Numbered from the stretch's first letter, positions 1-6,085 are shown. The stretch: 6,085 bases of DNA from CANHEE01 sp043777755 (GCA_043777755.1 JAYWHK010000316.1:1-6085); one strand, 5' to 3'. Notes: a model not told the origin generated them from the sequence alone. Translations and numbers: made by a program.

Positions 1-9
1 ATTTGATAT

Positions 10-82
10 TAAACACATAGGAATATAGGACACATAGTATTGAAAATCAATGTTCTATGTGTCCTATATTCCTATGTGTTTA
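10..82. repeat. Long perfect palindrome (28-bp arms), REP-like or hairpin element
   Basis: Bases 10-37 are the exact reverse complement of 55-82, giving 28 uninterrupted base pairs. The 17-nt spacer holds a further 5-bp stem (39-43 with 47-51) closed by AAA. Each arm is internally repetitive: CACATAG occurs at 14-20 and 31-37, and ATAGGA at 17-22 and 25-30, so ATAG recurs every 8-9 bp. The tails are only moderately T-rich, so it is not a classic terminator, although a transcript in either direction would fold into a very stable hairpin. No open reading frame, transposase or target-site duplication is visible beside it. It may be a dispersed intergenic palindrome of the REP/MITE type. That class assignment is inference, because only one copy lies in this window. 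Confidence 0.8.
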
Positions 83-131
83 TTTTGTCCACGCACTTAG
101 TCCTCTATAAACTGGTTCTTTTGTAAAAGCA

Positions 132-178
132 AAAAAAAGCCTCGAATAATCTTTTGTAGAAAATTCGAGGCTTTTTTT
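132..178 (-). terminator. Intrinsic terminator after rpmA, probably bidirectional
   Basis: GCCTCGAAT at 139-147 pairs with ATTCGAGGC at 163-171. The stem is prolonged by an A-tract (132-138) facing a T-tract (172-178), with a 15-nt loop between. Read on the minus strand it begins 18 bases past the rpmA stop and ends in a run of U, so it should close the rplU-rpmA transcript. The T-tract on the plus strand means it could also stop transcription coming from the left. Confidence 0.9.
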
Positions 179-196
179 ATATACTTATAAGAAAAA

Positions 197-970
197 TTAC
201 TCAGCTTTACCGCCGTTTAATTCATCTTGCAAAGTCTTCAATTCATCCCATTTGCCATCAGCAGCCAATTGAGCTTGCTTACTCCAAGTAGTTGGATTGT
301 GGATTTTGTAACGAGGACCAGCCGCATCTAAAATACTTTGGACACGTTCTACTGGTGCAGCCGCCAAATCAGCAAAAGTTACGATGCCATCAGCAATCAA
401 TAAATCTGCGATTTTTGGACCAATACCTTCGATTTTTTTCAAATCATCTGCTTTTACAGCTTTAGCTGCAGCTGGAGCGTCATCGAAAGCCGAAGCATCG
501 AAGCTCATTTCCATATCAGCAACTTTTGGAGCAGTCATTGTAGCCGCAGCTACGACTGGTGCAGCAGCAACAGCTTTGGCAGCAGCTTTAGGAGCTGGTG
601 CAGATGCTGCTGGTGCGCTTACTCTTGCAGAAGATGATGCTTTGCCGCTAAGTTTTGCAGCAGATTTTGCTGCCTTGTTAGCTGCATTAGTAGCTTTTGC
701 TGCCAATTCAGCTTCATCAAAAGGAATAACGTGGATAGAAACTTTATCGTTTTTACCTTTAGTAAAGACAACTTTACCTGAGATATTAGCGTGTAAAGTA
801 TGATCTTTACCCATATATACGTTTTTGCCCATCAAATAGCGTGTACCACGCTGACGAACTAAAATATTACCTGGTTCTGCGGTTTGACCACCGAATAATT
901 TAACACCGAGTCGCTTACTTCTACTATCCCGGCCATTCTGGGTACTACCTTCACCTTTCTTGTGTGCCAT
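197..970 (-). CDS. rpmA: Large-subunit ribosomal protein bL27 with a fused helix-hairpin-helix C-terminal domain
   Basis: Residues 1 to about 86 are a complete bL27, the 50S protein whose N-terminus reaches towards the peptidyl transferase centre. Visible signatures are MAHKKGEGS at the start, NGRDS, KRLGVKLFGGQ, ILVRQRGT and MGKDHTL. The usual length is about 85 residues; this protein has 257. Residues 87 to about 172 are a low-complexity linker rich in Ala, Lys, Pro and Ser. Residues 175-257 form a compact domain starting DDLKKIEGIGPKIADLL, a helix-hairpin-helix signature (IEGIGPKIA), followed by an NPTTW motif and a helical end with WDELKTLQDEL. From memory, this kind of domain is more often attached to bL21 in Bacteroidota. 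The ATG is fixed by the conserved MAHKK start. No Shine-Dalgarno sequence is seen, which is normal for this phylum. The gene lies 93 bp after rplU with no promoter box between them, so the two are probably cotranscribed. The function of the tail is unknown; helix-hairpin-helix folds often bind nucleic acid. Confidence 0.96.
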   Translation of the reverse strand: MAHKKGEGSTQNGRDSRSKRLGVKLFGGQTAEPGNILVRQRGTRYLMGKNVYMGKDHTLHANISGKVVFTKGKNDKVSIHVIPFDEAELAAKATNAANKAAKSAAKLSGKASSSARVSAPAASAPAPKAAAKAVAAAPVVAAATMTAPKVADMEMSFDASAFDDAPAAAKAVKADDLKKIEGIGPKIADLLIADGIVTFADLAAAPVERVQSILDAAGPRYKIHNPTTWSKQAQLAADGKWDELKTLQDELNGGKAE

Positions 971-1063
971 GACGACGTTTTTTTAACTACTTTTCAAATT
1001 TTTCAACTCGTTAAGTAGAGTTTAGGTTTTTTAATAATTTTAAATTTCAACTGTAGGAGTTTC

Positions 1064-1378
1064 CTAAGCTGAGATAGCATCAATTTTAATGTGAGAAAAC
1101 TGTTGGCGATGACCTTTTTTGATACGGTATCCCTTACGACGTTTCTTCTTAAATACGATTACTTTGTCGCCTTTTACGAGTTCAGACACTACAGTTGCTT
1201 TAACTGTTGCACCTGATACAGTCGGCGTGCCTATGCGAACATTGCCTTCGTTCTCTACCAAGAGTACTTGGTCAAACGTTAAGCTACTGCCCTCTGTGGC
1301 TTCTAACCGGTGGACAAAGATCGTCTGACCTTCACTCACTTTAAATTGCTGACCGGCTATGGTTACGATTGCAAACAT
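1064..1378 (-). CDS. rplU: Large-subunit ribosomal protein bL21
   Basis: This 104-residue protein matches bL21 from end to end. It has MFAIVTIAGQQFKVSEGQ at the N-terminus, a VLLVENEGNVRIGTP segment, the basic stretch FKKKRRKGYRIKKGHRQQF, and the family's usual ending in ISA. bL21 is a 23S rRNA-binding protein of the 50S subunit. The length equals that of the classical E. coli-type protein, so it lacks the Ala/Lys linker and helix-hairpin-helix extension that some Bacteroidota carry on this protein; here that module sits on the next gene, rpmA. The order rplU-rpmA is the common bacterial one. The start is set by homology, with no Shine-Dalgarno sequence upstream. Transcription probably begins near 1520 from the promoter at 1526-1556, giving a leader of about 140 nt. 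I see nothing odd in the coding sequence. Confidence 0.97.
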   Translation of the reverse strand: MFAIVTIAGQQFKVSEGQTIFVHRLEATEGSSLTFDQVLLVENEGNVRIGTPTVSGATVKATVVSELVKGDKVIVFKKKRRKGYRIKKGHRQQFSHIKIDAISA

Positions 1379-1525
1379 TTGATAATGATTTTTATTAAAA
1401 AATAATTGATTAAAATTTTTAGAAAATTTAATCCGAGCTACTCAAAATAACAATAATTCATTGATTAACAACTTCTTAAAGTGTTTTGTAATACCTTCAA
1501 ATTCAAATAGGTCTAAAAACGGCTG

Positions 1526-1556
1526 CAAAGATACGATTATTTTATTGAAAATCAAA
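1526..1556 (-). promoter_or_regulatory. Bacteroidota-type promoter for rplU-rpmA
   Basis: On the minus strand TTTG (1556-1553), a 19-bp spacer and TATCTTTG (1533-1526) match the -33 TTTG / -7 TAnnTTTG consensus of the major sigma factor in this phylum, including the spacing. Transcription should start near 1520, about 140 bases before the rplU ATG. The leader (1379-1520) is very AT-rich. It holds a weak imperfect hairpin (GATTAAAATTTT around 1408-1419 with AAAATTTAATC ending near 1432), but no ribosomal-protein leader structure that I recognise. Confidence 0.75.
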
Positions 1557-1627
1557 TAAATAGCAACAAAATTATAATAATAGCTCATTTTTTTATTTTT
1601 TAATAAACAATAAAATACATTTTGTGC

Positions 1628-1635
1628 TATTTTTG
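1628..1635 (+). promoter_or_regulatory. -7 box of the truncated lptB gene
   Basis: TATTTTTG fits TAnnTTTG and lies 26 bases before the ATG at 1662, a plausible distance for the phylum. No TTTG is seen at the expected -33 position, so the match is partial. It is divergent from the rplU promoter. Its presence suggests that the lptB fragment still carries its native upstream region. Confidence 0.45.
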
Positions 1636-1661
1636 CGCTTGTTACGGAATTATAAAAAATT

Positions 1662-1784
1662 ATGCGACTATATACTAAAGGTTTAATAAAAAAATACGGA
1701 GAGCGAACCGTCGTCAAAGGTGTTGATTTTCACATTGAACAAGGAGAAATCGTTGGTTTCTTGAGTAATCTAAAAAGCCTTTGA
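1662..1784 (+). pseudogene. lptB: 5' remnant of lptB (LPS-transport ABC ATPase), cut off before Walker A
   Basis: Reading from the ATG at 1662 gives 40 codons. Residues 1-34 (1662-1763) include KKYGERTVVKGV and EQGEIVGFL, which is the N-terminal strand region of an ABC ATPase. The RTVVKGV element is typical of LptB, the cytoplasmic ATPase that powers LptFG extraction of lipopolysaccharide. In intact LptB the next residues are the Walker A loop GPNGAGKTT. Here the frame runs into SNLKSL and stops at 1782-1784. The intact protein is about 240 residues, so over 80 percent is missing, including Walker A, the Q-loop, the signature motif and Walker B. The stop lies inside the terminator stem of the neighbouring minus-strand gene, so the last codons are foreign sequence. 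The remaining part of lptB is not found elsewhere in the window. Another ABC ATPase such as GldA is possible but fits less well. LptB is normally essential, so an intact copy is expected elsewhere, unless this junction is an assembly error. Confidence 0.8.
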
Positions 1785-1809
1785 TAACTCATAACGTCAT
1801 CAAAGGCTT
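1775..1809 (-). terminator. Intrinsic terminator of the large hydrolase gene
   Basis: AAGCCTTTGAT (1775-1785) is the perfect reverse complement of ATCAAAGGCTT (1799-1809), giving an 11-bp stem with a 13-nt loop. Read on the minus strand the stem starts about 22 bases after the stop at 1832 and runs into a U-rich tail (CTTTTTAG). It therefore terminates the 1387-codon gene. Its distal edge lies only about 10 bases from the point where lptB similarity ends. Confidence 0.88.
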
Positions 1810-1831
1810 ACTTCTTAAAAATACTTCATTT

Positions 1832-4800
1832 TTACCAATTTTTCATCACCACTACTTTCTGAACGCTTTGCTCGCCAGTAGCTGTATTTCTCAACGAAAC
1901 ATGGTAAATTCCTGACAACCAATTGTTTGTATTGATGGTTGTTTCGGATTCGCTGTTCATTTTTAGTACATTTCTACCTTGATTGTCCATAATACTGATG
2001 TCAAAATTACCTTTTGGCATGGTGATATTGATGCGCTCAGTCGCTGGATTTGGGTAGATTTTTATGTTTGATGCTGGTGTTTTTTGGATTTTGCTTTTGA
2101 TAACAATATCGCCATCTTTGCCCGTAGCATAGACAATTGTTTTTGCCACATCAATCATTTGCTGAATGTAAGGATTTTCGATTTCGCTTTTTTCTTCATA
2201 GCTTATCGCTGACAAAGGTGCTAATGTTTTTTGCGCTTGTGGAATATTACCAGCCAAGTAACTACTGAATCCCGTCCAAAACACTGGCATAACAGACTGA
2301 TAAGTGCCATTAATCGTCAATGCGCCTTTTACTTTATCATCTGCAACGTCACCGAAATCAGAATCATCGTAGTTTTTTTCTTTTAAGATTTCGCAAATAT
2401 TATCATTGTTAAAGTTGGCTGGAAACAAATCCAAAACCAATTGCTGTTTTGTAGTAAAGATATAATCTTCTTTACTATTTGGAATTCCAGGCTGCCAACG
2501 ATTAAATGTCGCAGCGATGGTGTTTGACGGATAAAGGTTTTGCAGCGTTGGAATTACTGAAAAATCATAAGCTATATCAAACAAACGCCCTACGTCTGCA
2601 CCACCAAAATATTGAGCAAAAGTGTTGGTATTGTGTCCTTGACTGTTAATGTATTCGTCTATGTTTAGCCAAATATTCTGACCAACGATTCCAAGCGCAT
2701 TGCGCAACATACTGGCACAATCCATTGTTACACGACCAACTGACGGCGTTCCTAATTTCTCGTCCGTAAAATCTCCAGTCATTCTGATTCCTATTCCATT
2801 CTCATAAAGTTTTGTATCTGAGAGTAAATTGATGTTTGATGATTCTGCAATGATGGCATTGAAAGCATCGTGAACAGCAGTTCCATTTTGCATCGTAAAA
2901 TTAGGTACTCTATTCAATGCTATTTCGTAGCCGTATTCCTTTTCTATTTGTGGGTCATGCTTCAAAAAAAGTAGATAACTATCACCTGGATAAGGGTTAG
3001 CATCGTAGATTTTGTTGAAAACATTTGCACGATTGCCATAAAAATGACAAGAACTAAACACAACAGTCGGCTTATCTCCCGAGCCATACTCAGTAAGTAC
3101 CAAAGCTGGCGGCGTTTGTGTTGGCAATAGATTTGGTAATTCAATCGAGTTACTGCTAAATGCTACGCTTGTTTGGAAGTTGCTGTAATTTGCAATGATT
3201 GATTTTCCTCTTGATGCTAAAATACCAATCGTTCTATATTCATTAAAATCAGTATTGTCAATCGTGAACTCATCAGGAGAGCTTATTGCATCTTCGTGTT
3301 CTAATGAAATACAAATGTCTAAATGATTGAAAACACAAGCGTTGAGGCGTAAAACATTTGGTGATTCAAGGTCATTATTGATAAGTCCTATCATACCTTT
3401 TCCTTTTGAGTTCCCTTCAAAAGTCACACTTGTACAATCTACACTTTTTTGAATTGGCATGACCACACGGCTATTATTTTTGTATTGTACACGTCCGCTA
3501 TTCCAGTTCACATCTTGATTTTTTAAGAAAAGTGCTACATTTTCCTGTAAATTCATCATTTTGTTGCCGTCACCTGTTACGTAAAAAGTATTGGTCAAAG
3601 TCAAAGTATGTCCTTGGTGAAAGTCAAAATAAGCTCCTCCTCTGAATTGTACTGGCGAGCCAACACTCAACAAGCCCAATATTTTTATAGGATTGTCCAA
3701 ACCTGCTGCACCATTGAATACTACGGGATTAGTGCCGTTTTCGATGTTTAAAGTACCGCCTTGTTCTACCAAAATTTCGGCATAATCTCTCAAATTAAAA
3801 TTAGCTCCGCCTTGAATCGTTAGTTTGCCATTGGGTTTTACGACGATTTGGGTATTGTTGTATAAGTTTGTTATTGCGTTCACATTCATTTTAAGCTCAC
3901 CACCATTCTCAATAATGATTTTAGCATTTGAGTTTAAGCTCAATGTAGCACCCTGATGAATTGCAACCTCTCCTCCTGATTTGATAATCAACTGGGACTT
4001 GTTGTAGAGATTCACTTCTCCCGAAAGTGCAACTATTTTATTCTTGTTTCCAACGGTCAAAATAGCATTTCTACTACCTGCTTTTGGCGCACCCAATGTA
4101 AGTTTTCCACCATTCACAGTGATGGTCGTTAGCTCTGTACAATAATCGCCTAAGTGTGCTTCATATGTGGTTCTGTCGAAGTTATTCACATTGTCAAATC
4201 CAGAAAAGCCTTCATCGTTAATTTTCAGCTCTCCCGTAGTATTGATAGTCACATTGGGAATATGGTTTTTGCGGTAACTAAAATTATATGTTTTTTGTCC
4301 ATTTGATGATGGTAGCGTTTTGCTAAAATTCAAATCATCTTTATCTACATCTTTCAAAAACTGGTTCACCCAAGTTCTCATTGTTGCATCTACTTCTACA
4401 TGGCGTAAATTGCCTGCCGCTGGCGCATAGTAATCAAGAAATGGAGTTAGTTGTTTTTTTAATATTTCTAAATCTTTAAGATTTTTCTGCAAAATATTAG
4501 GGTTTTTATACCAATTCCATTCATCTGGATTTTGATTATTGCGAACATCAAGGGTACTCAATGTAGGCATGAAACAAAAATTTGGTTGAAAACCTGCTGC
4601 TGGAAAACTAAGGATAGCATTGGACAGGGTTTGCCCTAAATTGTCATTCAACCATTCTTGTAACCCTTCAATATCTCGACGGATACCACGCAAATCATCA
4701 CGCATACAACCTGGTGCATTGTCAAATGCAGGCAAATCTTGGTTAAGTGTGAAGCGAAGGTCTAGGTTTATTGTTGGTTTTTTGGTACTTAAATTAAAGC

Positions 4801-5995
4801 AAGTTGGTATTTTTCCATTAAAAATAGTTCGATTCGGTACGTTGGGCACACCAAATGTTCCATTCAATGCATTTAGTCTTGCTGTTATTACTGGCACTCC
4901 TATATTCACCGCCACATCAAGCATACTTGACCCTGCATTGAATGGCGCTGTTCCACTTGGTATTCCTACGGCTTTTTCACTTCCATCAGAAATAGCAATG
5001 TTTGTAGCTTTTTCAGGATAGCCCAAAGTTGCCATTTCTTGCATAAAAGGACCTCGTATTGTATTGACTCTAAAGCCACTTGCCAAATCATTGCCAGGCG
5101 AAACTACACTTAGCTTGCCCGTGGCTACGGCATCTGCCAAGGTTTCTGTTAGAAGCTGTTTTGAAGCTGGAGTATTGAGTTTTACCCAATTTTCAGGTTG
5201 TAGTTTTGTCAGCCAAGCCATATAGCTCACTGCTTGTAAAGACAGTGGAATATAAGCTCCTTTTTGAGGAGAATCAAAGGAAACGTAAAGTTTTGTACAG
5301 TGATTTTGCCCCGCTTTTTCCATTTGAGACAAAGCCATTTTAGCCACTTGTCCACCCATACTTGCACCTACGACAATATTCTCATGTGTACCGTTGTCGT
5401 CAGCTACTTTTGTAGCATTAACTCTTGCTATCAGTGCTTTTAAGACTTCCGCATTTTTTTGTATAAAGGTAGCTCCTTCGCCAAAATCAAGAAAGATGAC
5501 ATCGTATTGCTGTTCTCCCAAATCGTTAAATAAGTCAGGATATTCTCTAAACTGCTCTGTTTGTCCCAGCTCTAAAAAACTATCTTCTGCACCCATAATG
5601 AAAATATCCCAGCCTGTCACGCCACACCTAACAATGTTACTTTCGTATTTACCAGCGACTGTAATGTTTTTATCAAAAAAGCGGGTTTCTGAGTTGAAGT
5701 CAATACCATCTACAAAAATAATAGGCTTGCTTATCGTGGTATGTTTAGGAGCTTTTTTGATGTAGGCAAAGCCAAGACCTTCACTTTCATTCAAAACAGG
5801 ATCGCCTGCTTTGTACGCTGCTGCTGCGTAAGGCGGTGTTGTGAATTTTGGTGTTGTGATTTTCCATATTTCGTCTGGTGCAACGTAAGGTTTTGAATTT
5901 TTAACGAAAAATTCTTTTTCTTTTGAAGTAGAAAGTTGATCCAGCAAAATTCCATTTATATGAGCTCTATAGCGAAGTGTTCGAGTACTATTCAC
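1832..5995 (-). CDS. Large secreted alpha/beta-hydrolase with beta-helix repeats and T9SS sorting domain; 5' end uncertain
   Basis: The 1387-residue protein has four recognisable regions. Residues about 90-345 resemble an alpha/beta-hydrolase of esterase/lipase type: PIIFVDGIDF, YDVIFLDFGEG, the nucleophile elbow GASMGG with Ser212, then LYVSFDSPQKGAYIP. The acid and histidine partners cannot be assigned by eye. Residues about 420-560 are largely helical. Residues about 575-1110 are rich in Asn, Gly and short beta strands, with imperfect repeats near 663-757, suggesting a right-handed beta-helix of pectate-lyase-like shape. Residues 1308-1385 are a type A T9SS C-terminal sorting domain (IKIYPNPATERINI, then SGIYHVSL and a VQKVVVMK end). 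That domain implies export across the outer membrane and release or anchoring at the surface. The frame opens with GTG, with no signal peptide and no ATG before residue 134. In-frame TAA TAA stands at 6017-6022. The gene may be 5'-truncated or mutated, or may use an unrecognised start. The substrate is unknown; the beta-helix could bind a polysaccharide. The gene stands alone with its own terminator. Confidence 0.85.
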   Translation of the reverse strand: MNSTRTLRYRAHINGILLDQLSTSKEKEFFVKNSKPYVAPDEIWKITTPKFTTPPYAAAAYKAGDPVLNESEGLGFAYIKKAPKHTTISKPIIFVDGIDFNSETRFFDKNITVAGKYESNIVRCGVTGWDIFIMGAEDSFLELGQTEQFREYPDLFNDLGEQQYDVIFLDFGEGATFIQKNAEVLKALIARVNATKVADDNGTHENIVVGASMGGQVAKMALSQMEKAGQNHCTKLYVSFDSPQKGAYIPLSLQAVSYMAWLTKLQPENWVKLNTPASKQLLTETLADAVATGKLSVVSPGNDLASGFRVNTIRGPFMQEMATLGYPEKATNIAISDGSEKAVGIPSGTAPFNAGSSMLDVAVNIGVPVITARLNALNGTFGVPNVPNRTIFNGKIPTCFNLSTKKPTINLDLRFTLNQDLPAFDNAPGCMRDDLRGIRRDIEGLQEWLNDNLGQTLSNAILSFPAAGFQPNFCFMPTLSTLDVRNNQNPDEWNWYKNPNILQKNLKDLEILKKQLTPFLDYYAPAAGNLRHVEVDATMRTWVNQFLKDVDKDDLNFSKTLPSSNGQKTYNFSYRKNHIPNVTINTTGELKINDEGFSGFDNVNNFDRTTYEAHLGDYCTELTTITVNGGKLTLGAPKAGSRNAILTVGNKNKIVALSGEVNLYNKSQLIIKSGGEVAIHQGATLSLNSNAKIIIENGGELKMNVNAITNLYNNTQIVVKPNGKLTIQGGANFNLRDYAEILVEQGGTLNIENGTNPVVFNGAAGLDNPIKILGLLSVGSPVQFRGGAYFDFHQGHTLTLTNTFYVTGDGNKMMNLQENVALFLKNQDVNWNSGRVQYKNNSRVVMPIQKSVDCTSVTFEGNSKGKGMIGLINNDLESPNVLRLNACVFNHLDICISLEHEDAISSPDEFTIDNTDFNEYRTIGILASRGKSIIANYSNFQTSVAFSSNSIELPNLLPTQTPPALVLTEYGSGDKPTVVFSSCHFYGNRANVFNKIYDANPYPGDSYLLFLKHDPQIEKEYGYEIALNRVPNFTMQNGTAVHDAFNAIIAESSNINLLSDTKLYENGIGIRMTGDFTDEKLGTPSVGRVTMDCASMLRNALGIVGQNIWLNIDEYINSQGHNTNTFAQYFGGADVGRLFDIAYDFSVIPTLQNLYPSNTIAATFNRWQPGIPNSKEDYIFTTKQQLVLDLFPANFNNDNICEILKEKNYDDSDFGDVADDKVKGALTINGTYQSVMPVFWTGFSSYLAGNIPQAQKTLAPLSAISYEEKSEIENPYIQQMIDVAKTIVYATGKDGDIVIKSKIQKTPASNIKIYPNPATERINITMPKGNFDISIMDNQGRNVLKMNSESETTINTNNWLSGIYHVSLRNTATGEQSVQKVVVMKNW
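3725..4009 (-). repeat. In-gene imperfect repeats of about 24 residues (beta-helix coils)
   Basis: Residues 663-757 of the large hydrolase contain about four degenerate units of 22-24 residues. Each follows a plan of LYN or LN, then a strand such as QLIIKSGG, KIIIENGG, QIVVKPNG or EILVEQGG, then a second strand such as EVAIHQGA, ELKMN, KLTIQGGA or TLNIENG. The spaced GG/NG turns between paired strands are what stacked coils of a parallel beta-helix look like. The units are divergent at the DNA level, so this is an old protein repeat rather than a recent tandem duplication. Confidence 0.6.
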
Positions 5996-6016
5996 TCGAT
6001 GTTCCAGTATTTCGAA

Positions 6017-6082
6017 TTATTAGCTTATGATAAAATCGCCTATCTTTGTGTTAGAAAATGAAACATAAAGATATGCTAATAA
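6017..6082. repeat. Nested inverted repeats upstream of the large gene
   Basis: TTATTAGC at 6017-6024 is the exact complement of GCTAATAA at 6075-6082; extended to 12 bp (6017-6028 against 6071-6082) it matches at 11 positions. Inside it, TATCTTTGTG (6041-6050) faces CATAAAGATA (6064-6073) with 9 of 10 positions matching. The inner arms coincide with promoter-like boxes on both strands. A regulator site or a hairpin is possible, but AT-rich DNA gives such dyads by chance. Confidence 0.35.
6041..6048 (+). promoter_or_regulatory. -7 promoter box pointing right, out of the window
   Basis: TATCTTTG is a full match to TAnnTTTG on the plus strand, in an intergenic position and divergent from the large hydrolase gene. 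No TTTG lies at the expected -33 spacing. ATG codons at 6058 and 6073 share one open frame (MKHKDMLIS) that runs off the right edge, so a rightward gene may begin here or just beyond. On the opposite strand TATCTTTA (6073-6066) is one base off the same consensus and might serve the large gene; its -33 region lies outside the window. Confidence 0.35.
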
Positions 6083-6085
6083 GTG

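Noticed and set aside
384..803. 139-codon plus-strand open frame opposite rpmA
   Set aside because: It is a shadow of the Ala-rich linker and helix-hairpin-helix region of L27, where repeated GCN codons keep the opposite frame open. The L27 reading is certain.
987..1018. Small inverted repeat (CTACTT / AAGTAG) in the rplU-rpmA gap
   Set aside because: A 6-bp stem with a 20-nt loop and no T-run is expected by chance in AT-rich DNA. It is not convincing as a terminator or regulatory site.
1442..1717. 91-codon open frame on the minus strand between rplU and the large gene
   Set aside because: It is antisense to the lptB remnant and overlaps the rplU promoter and leader. The translation is low-complexity hydrophobic/aromatic sequence of AT-rich DNA with no family resemblance.
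2962..3144. 60-codon minus-strand frame inside the large gene
   Set aside because: It is out of frame within the continuous 1387-codon protein and has no independent signal.
4620..5021. Plus-strand open frame of 133 codons (and others near 1119-1328 and 5394-5765)
   Set aside because: Each lies opposite a well-supported coding region, lacks recognisable motifs and has no promoter or terminator of its own.
5981..5999. TCGAGT / ACTCGA hairpin covering the GTG start of the large gene
   Set aside because: A 6-bp stem with a 7-nt loop could hide the start codon, but it is short and the start itself is doubtful.
6058..6085. Start of a rightward gene at ATG 6058 or 6073
   Set aside because: Only nine codons are visible before the edge and nothing in them is recognisable. 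The promoter box was listed but not a coding region.
1..6085. CRISPR array, tRNA/rRNA genes, transposase or toxin-antitoxin genes
   Set aside because: I found no regularly spaced repeats, tRNA-like cloverleaf, rRNA segment or recognisable mobile-element protein on either strand.

Overview
The window most likely comes from a member of the Bacteroidota, probably of Cytophagales type. Four things point there. One protein ends in a type IX secretion (T9SS) sorting domain with a PNP motif. Promoter boxes fit the TTTG / TAnnTTTG consensus of that phylum. The ribosomal protein starts lack Shine-Dalgarno sequences. A ribosomal protein carries the helix-hairpin-helix tail that I associate with this phylum. 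The DNA is AT-rich. The order or genus is inference.

Left part (1-1556). A near-perfect 28-bp-arm palindrome (10-82) is followed by a strong intrinsic terminator (132-178). Next comes the minus-strand ribosomal operon rplU-rpmA, which has a consensus promoter at 1526-1556 and a leader of about 140 nt. L21 is of ordinary short length. L27 is three times its usual length, because an Ala/Lys-rich linker and a helix-hairpin-helix domain are fused to its C-terminus.

Middle (1557-1831). Divergent from the ribosomal operon is the 5' end of a plus-strand ABC ATPase gene, recognisable as lptB, with its own -7 box and ATG. It is cut off after 34 codons, immediately before the Walker A motif. The next few bases enter the terminator of the large minus-strand gene on the right. 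This is a gene remnant and marks a rearrangement breakpoint.

Right part (1832-5995). One minus-strand gene of 1387 codons fills two thirds of the window. It encodes a predicted alpha/beta-hydrolase (GASMGG nucleophile elbow), a helical middle, a long beta-helix-like repeat region and a C-terminal T9SS sorting domain. It looks like a secreted or surface-anchored esterase or lipase-like protein. However, its open frame starts only at a GTG, has no signal peptide, and is preceded by tandem in-frame stops, so its 5' end may be lost or altered. The last 90 bases hold a rightward -7 promoter box inside a nested inverted repeat.

I see no multi-gene defence or mobile system. The unusual items are the L27 fusion, the lptB breakpoint, and the large multidomain secreted hydrolase with a defective-looking start.
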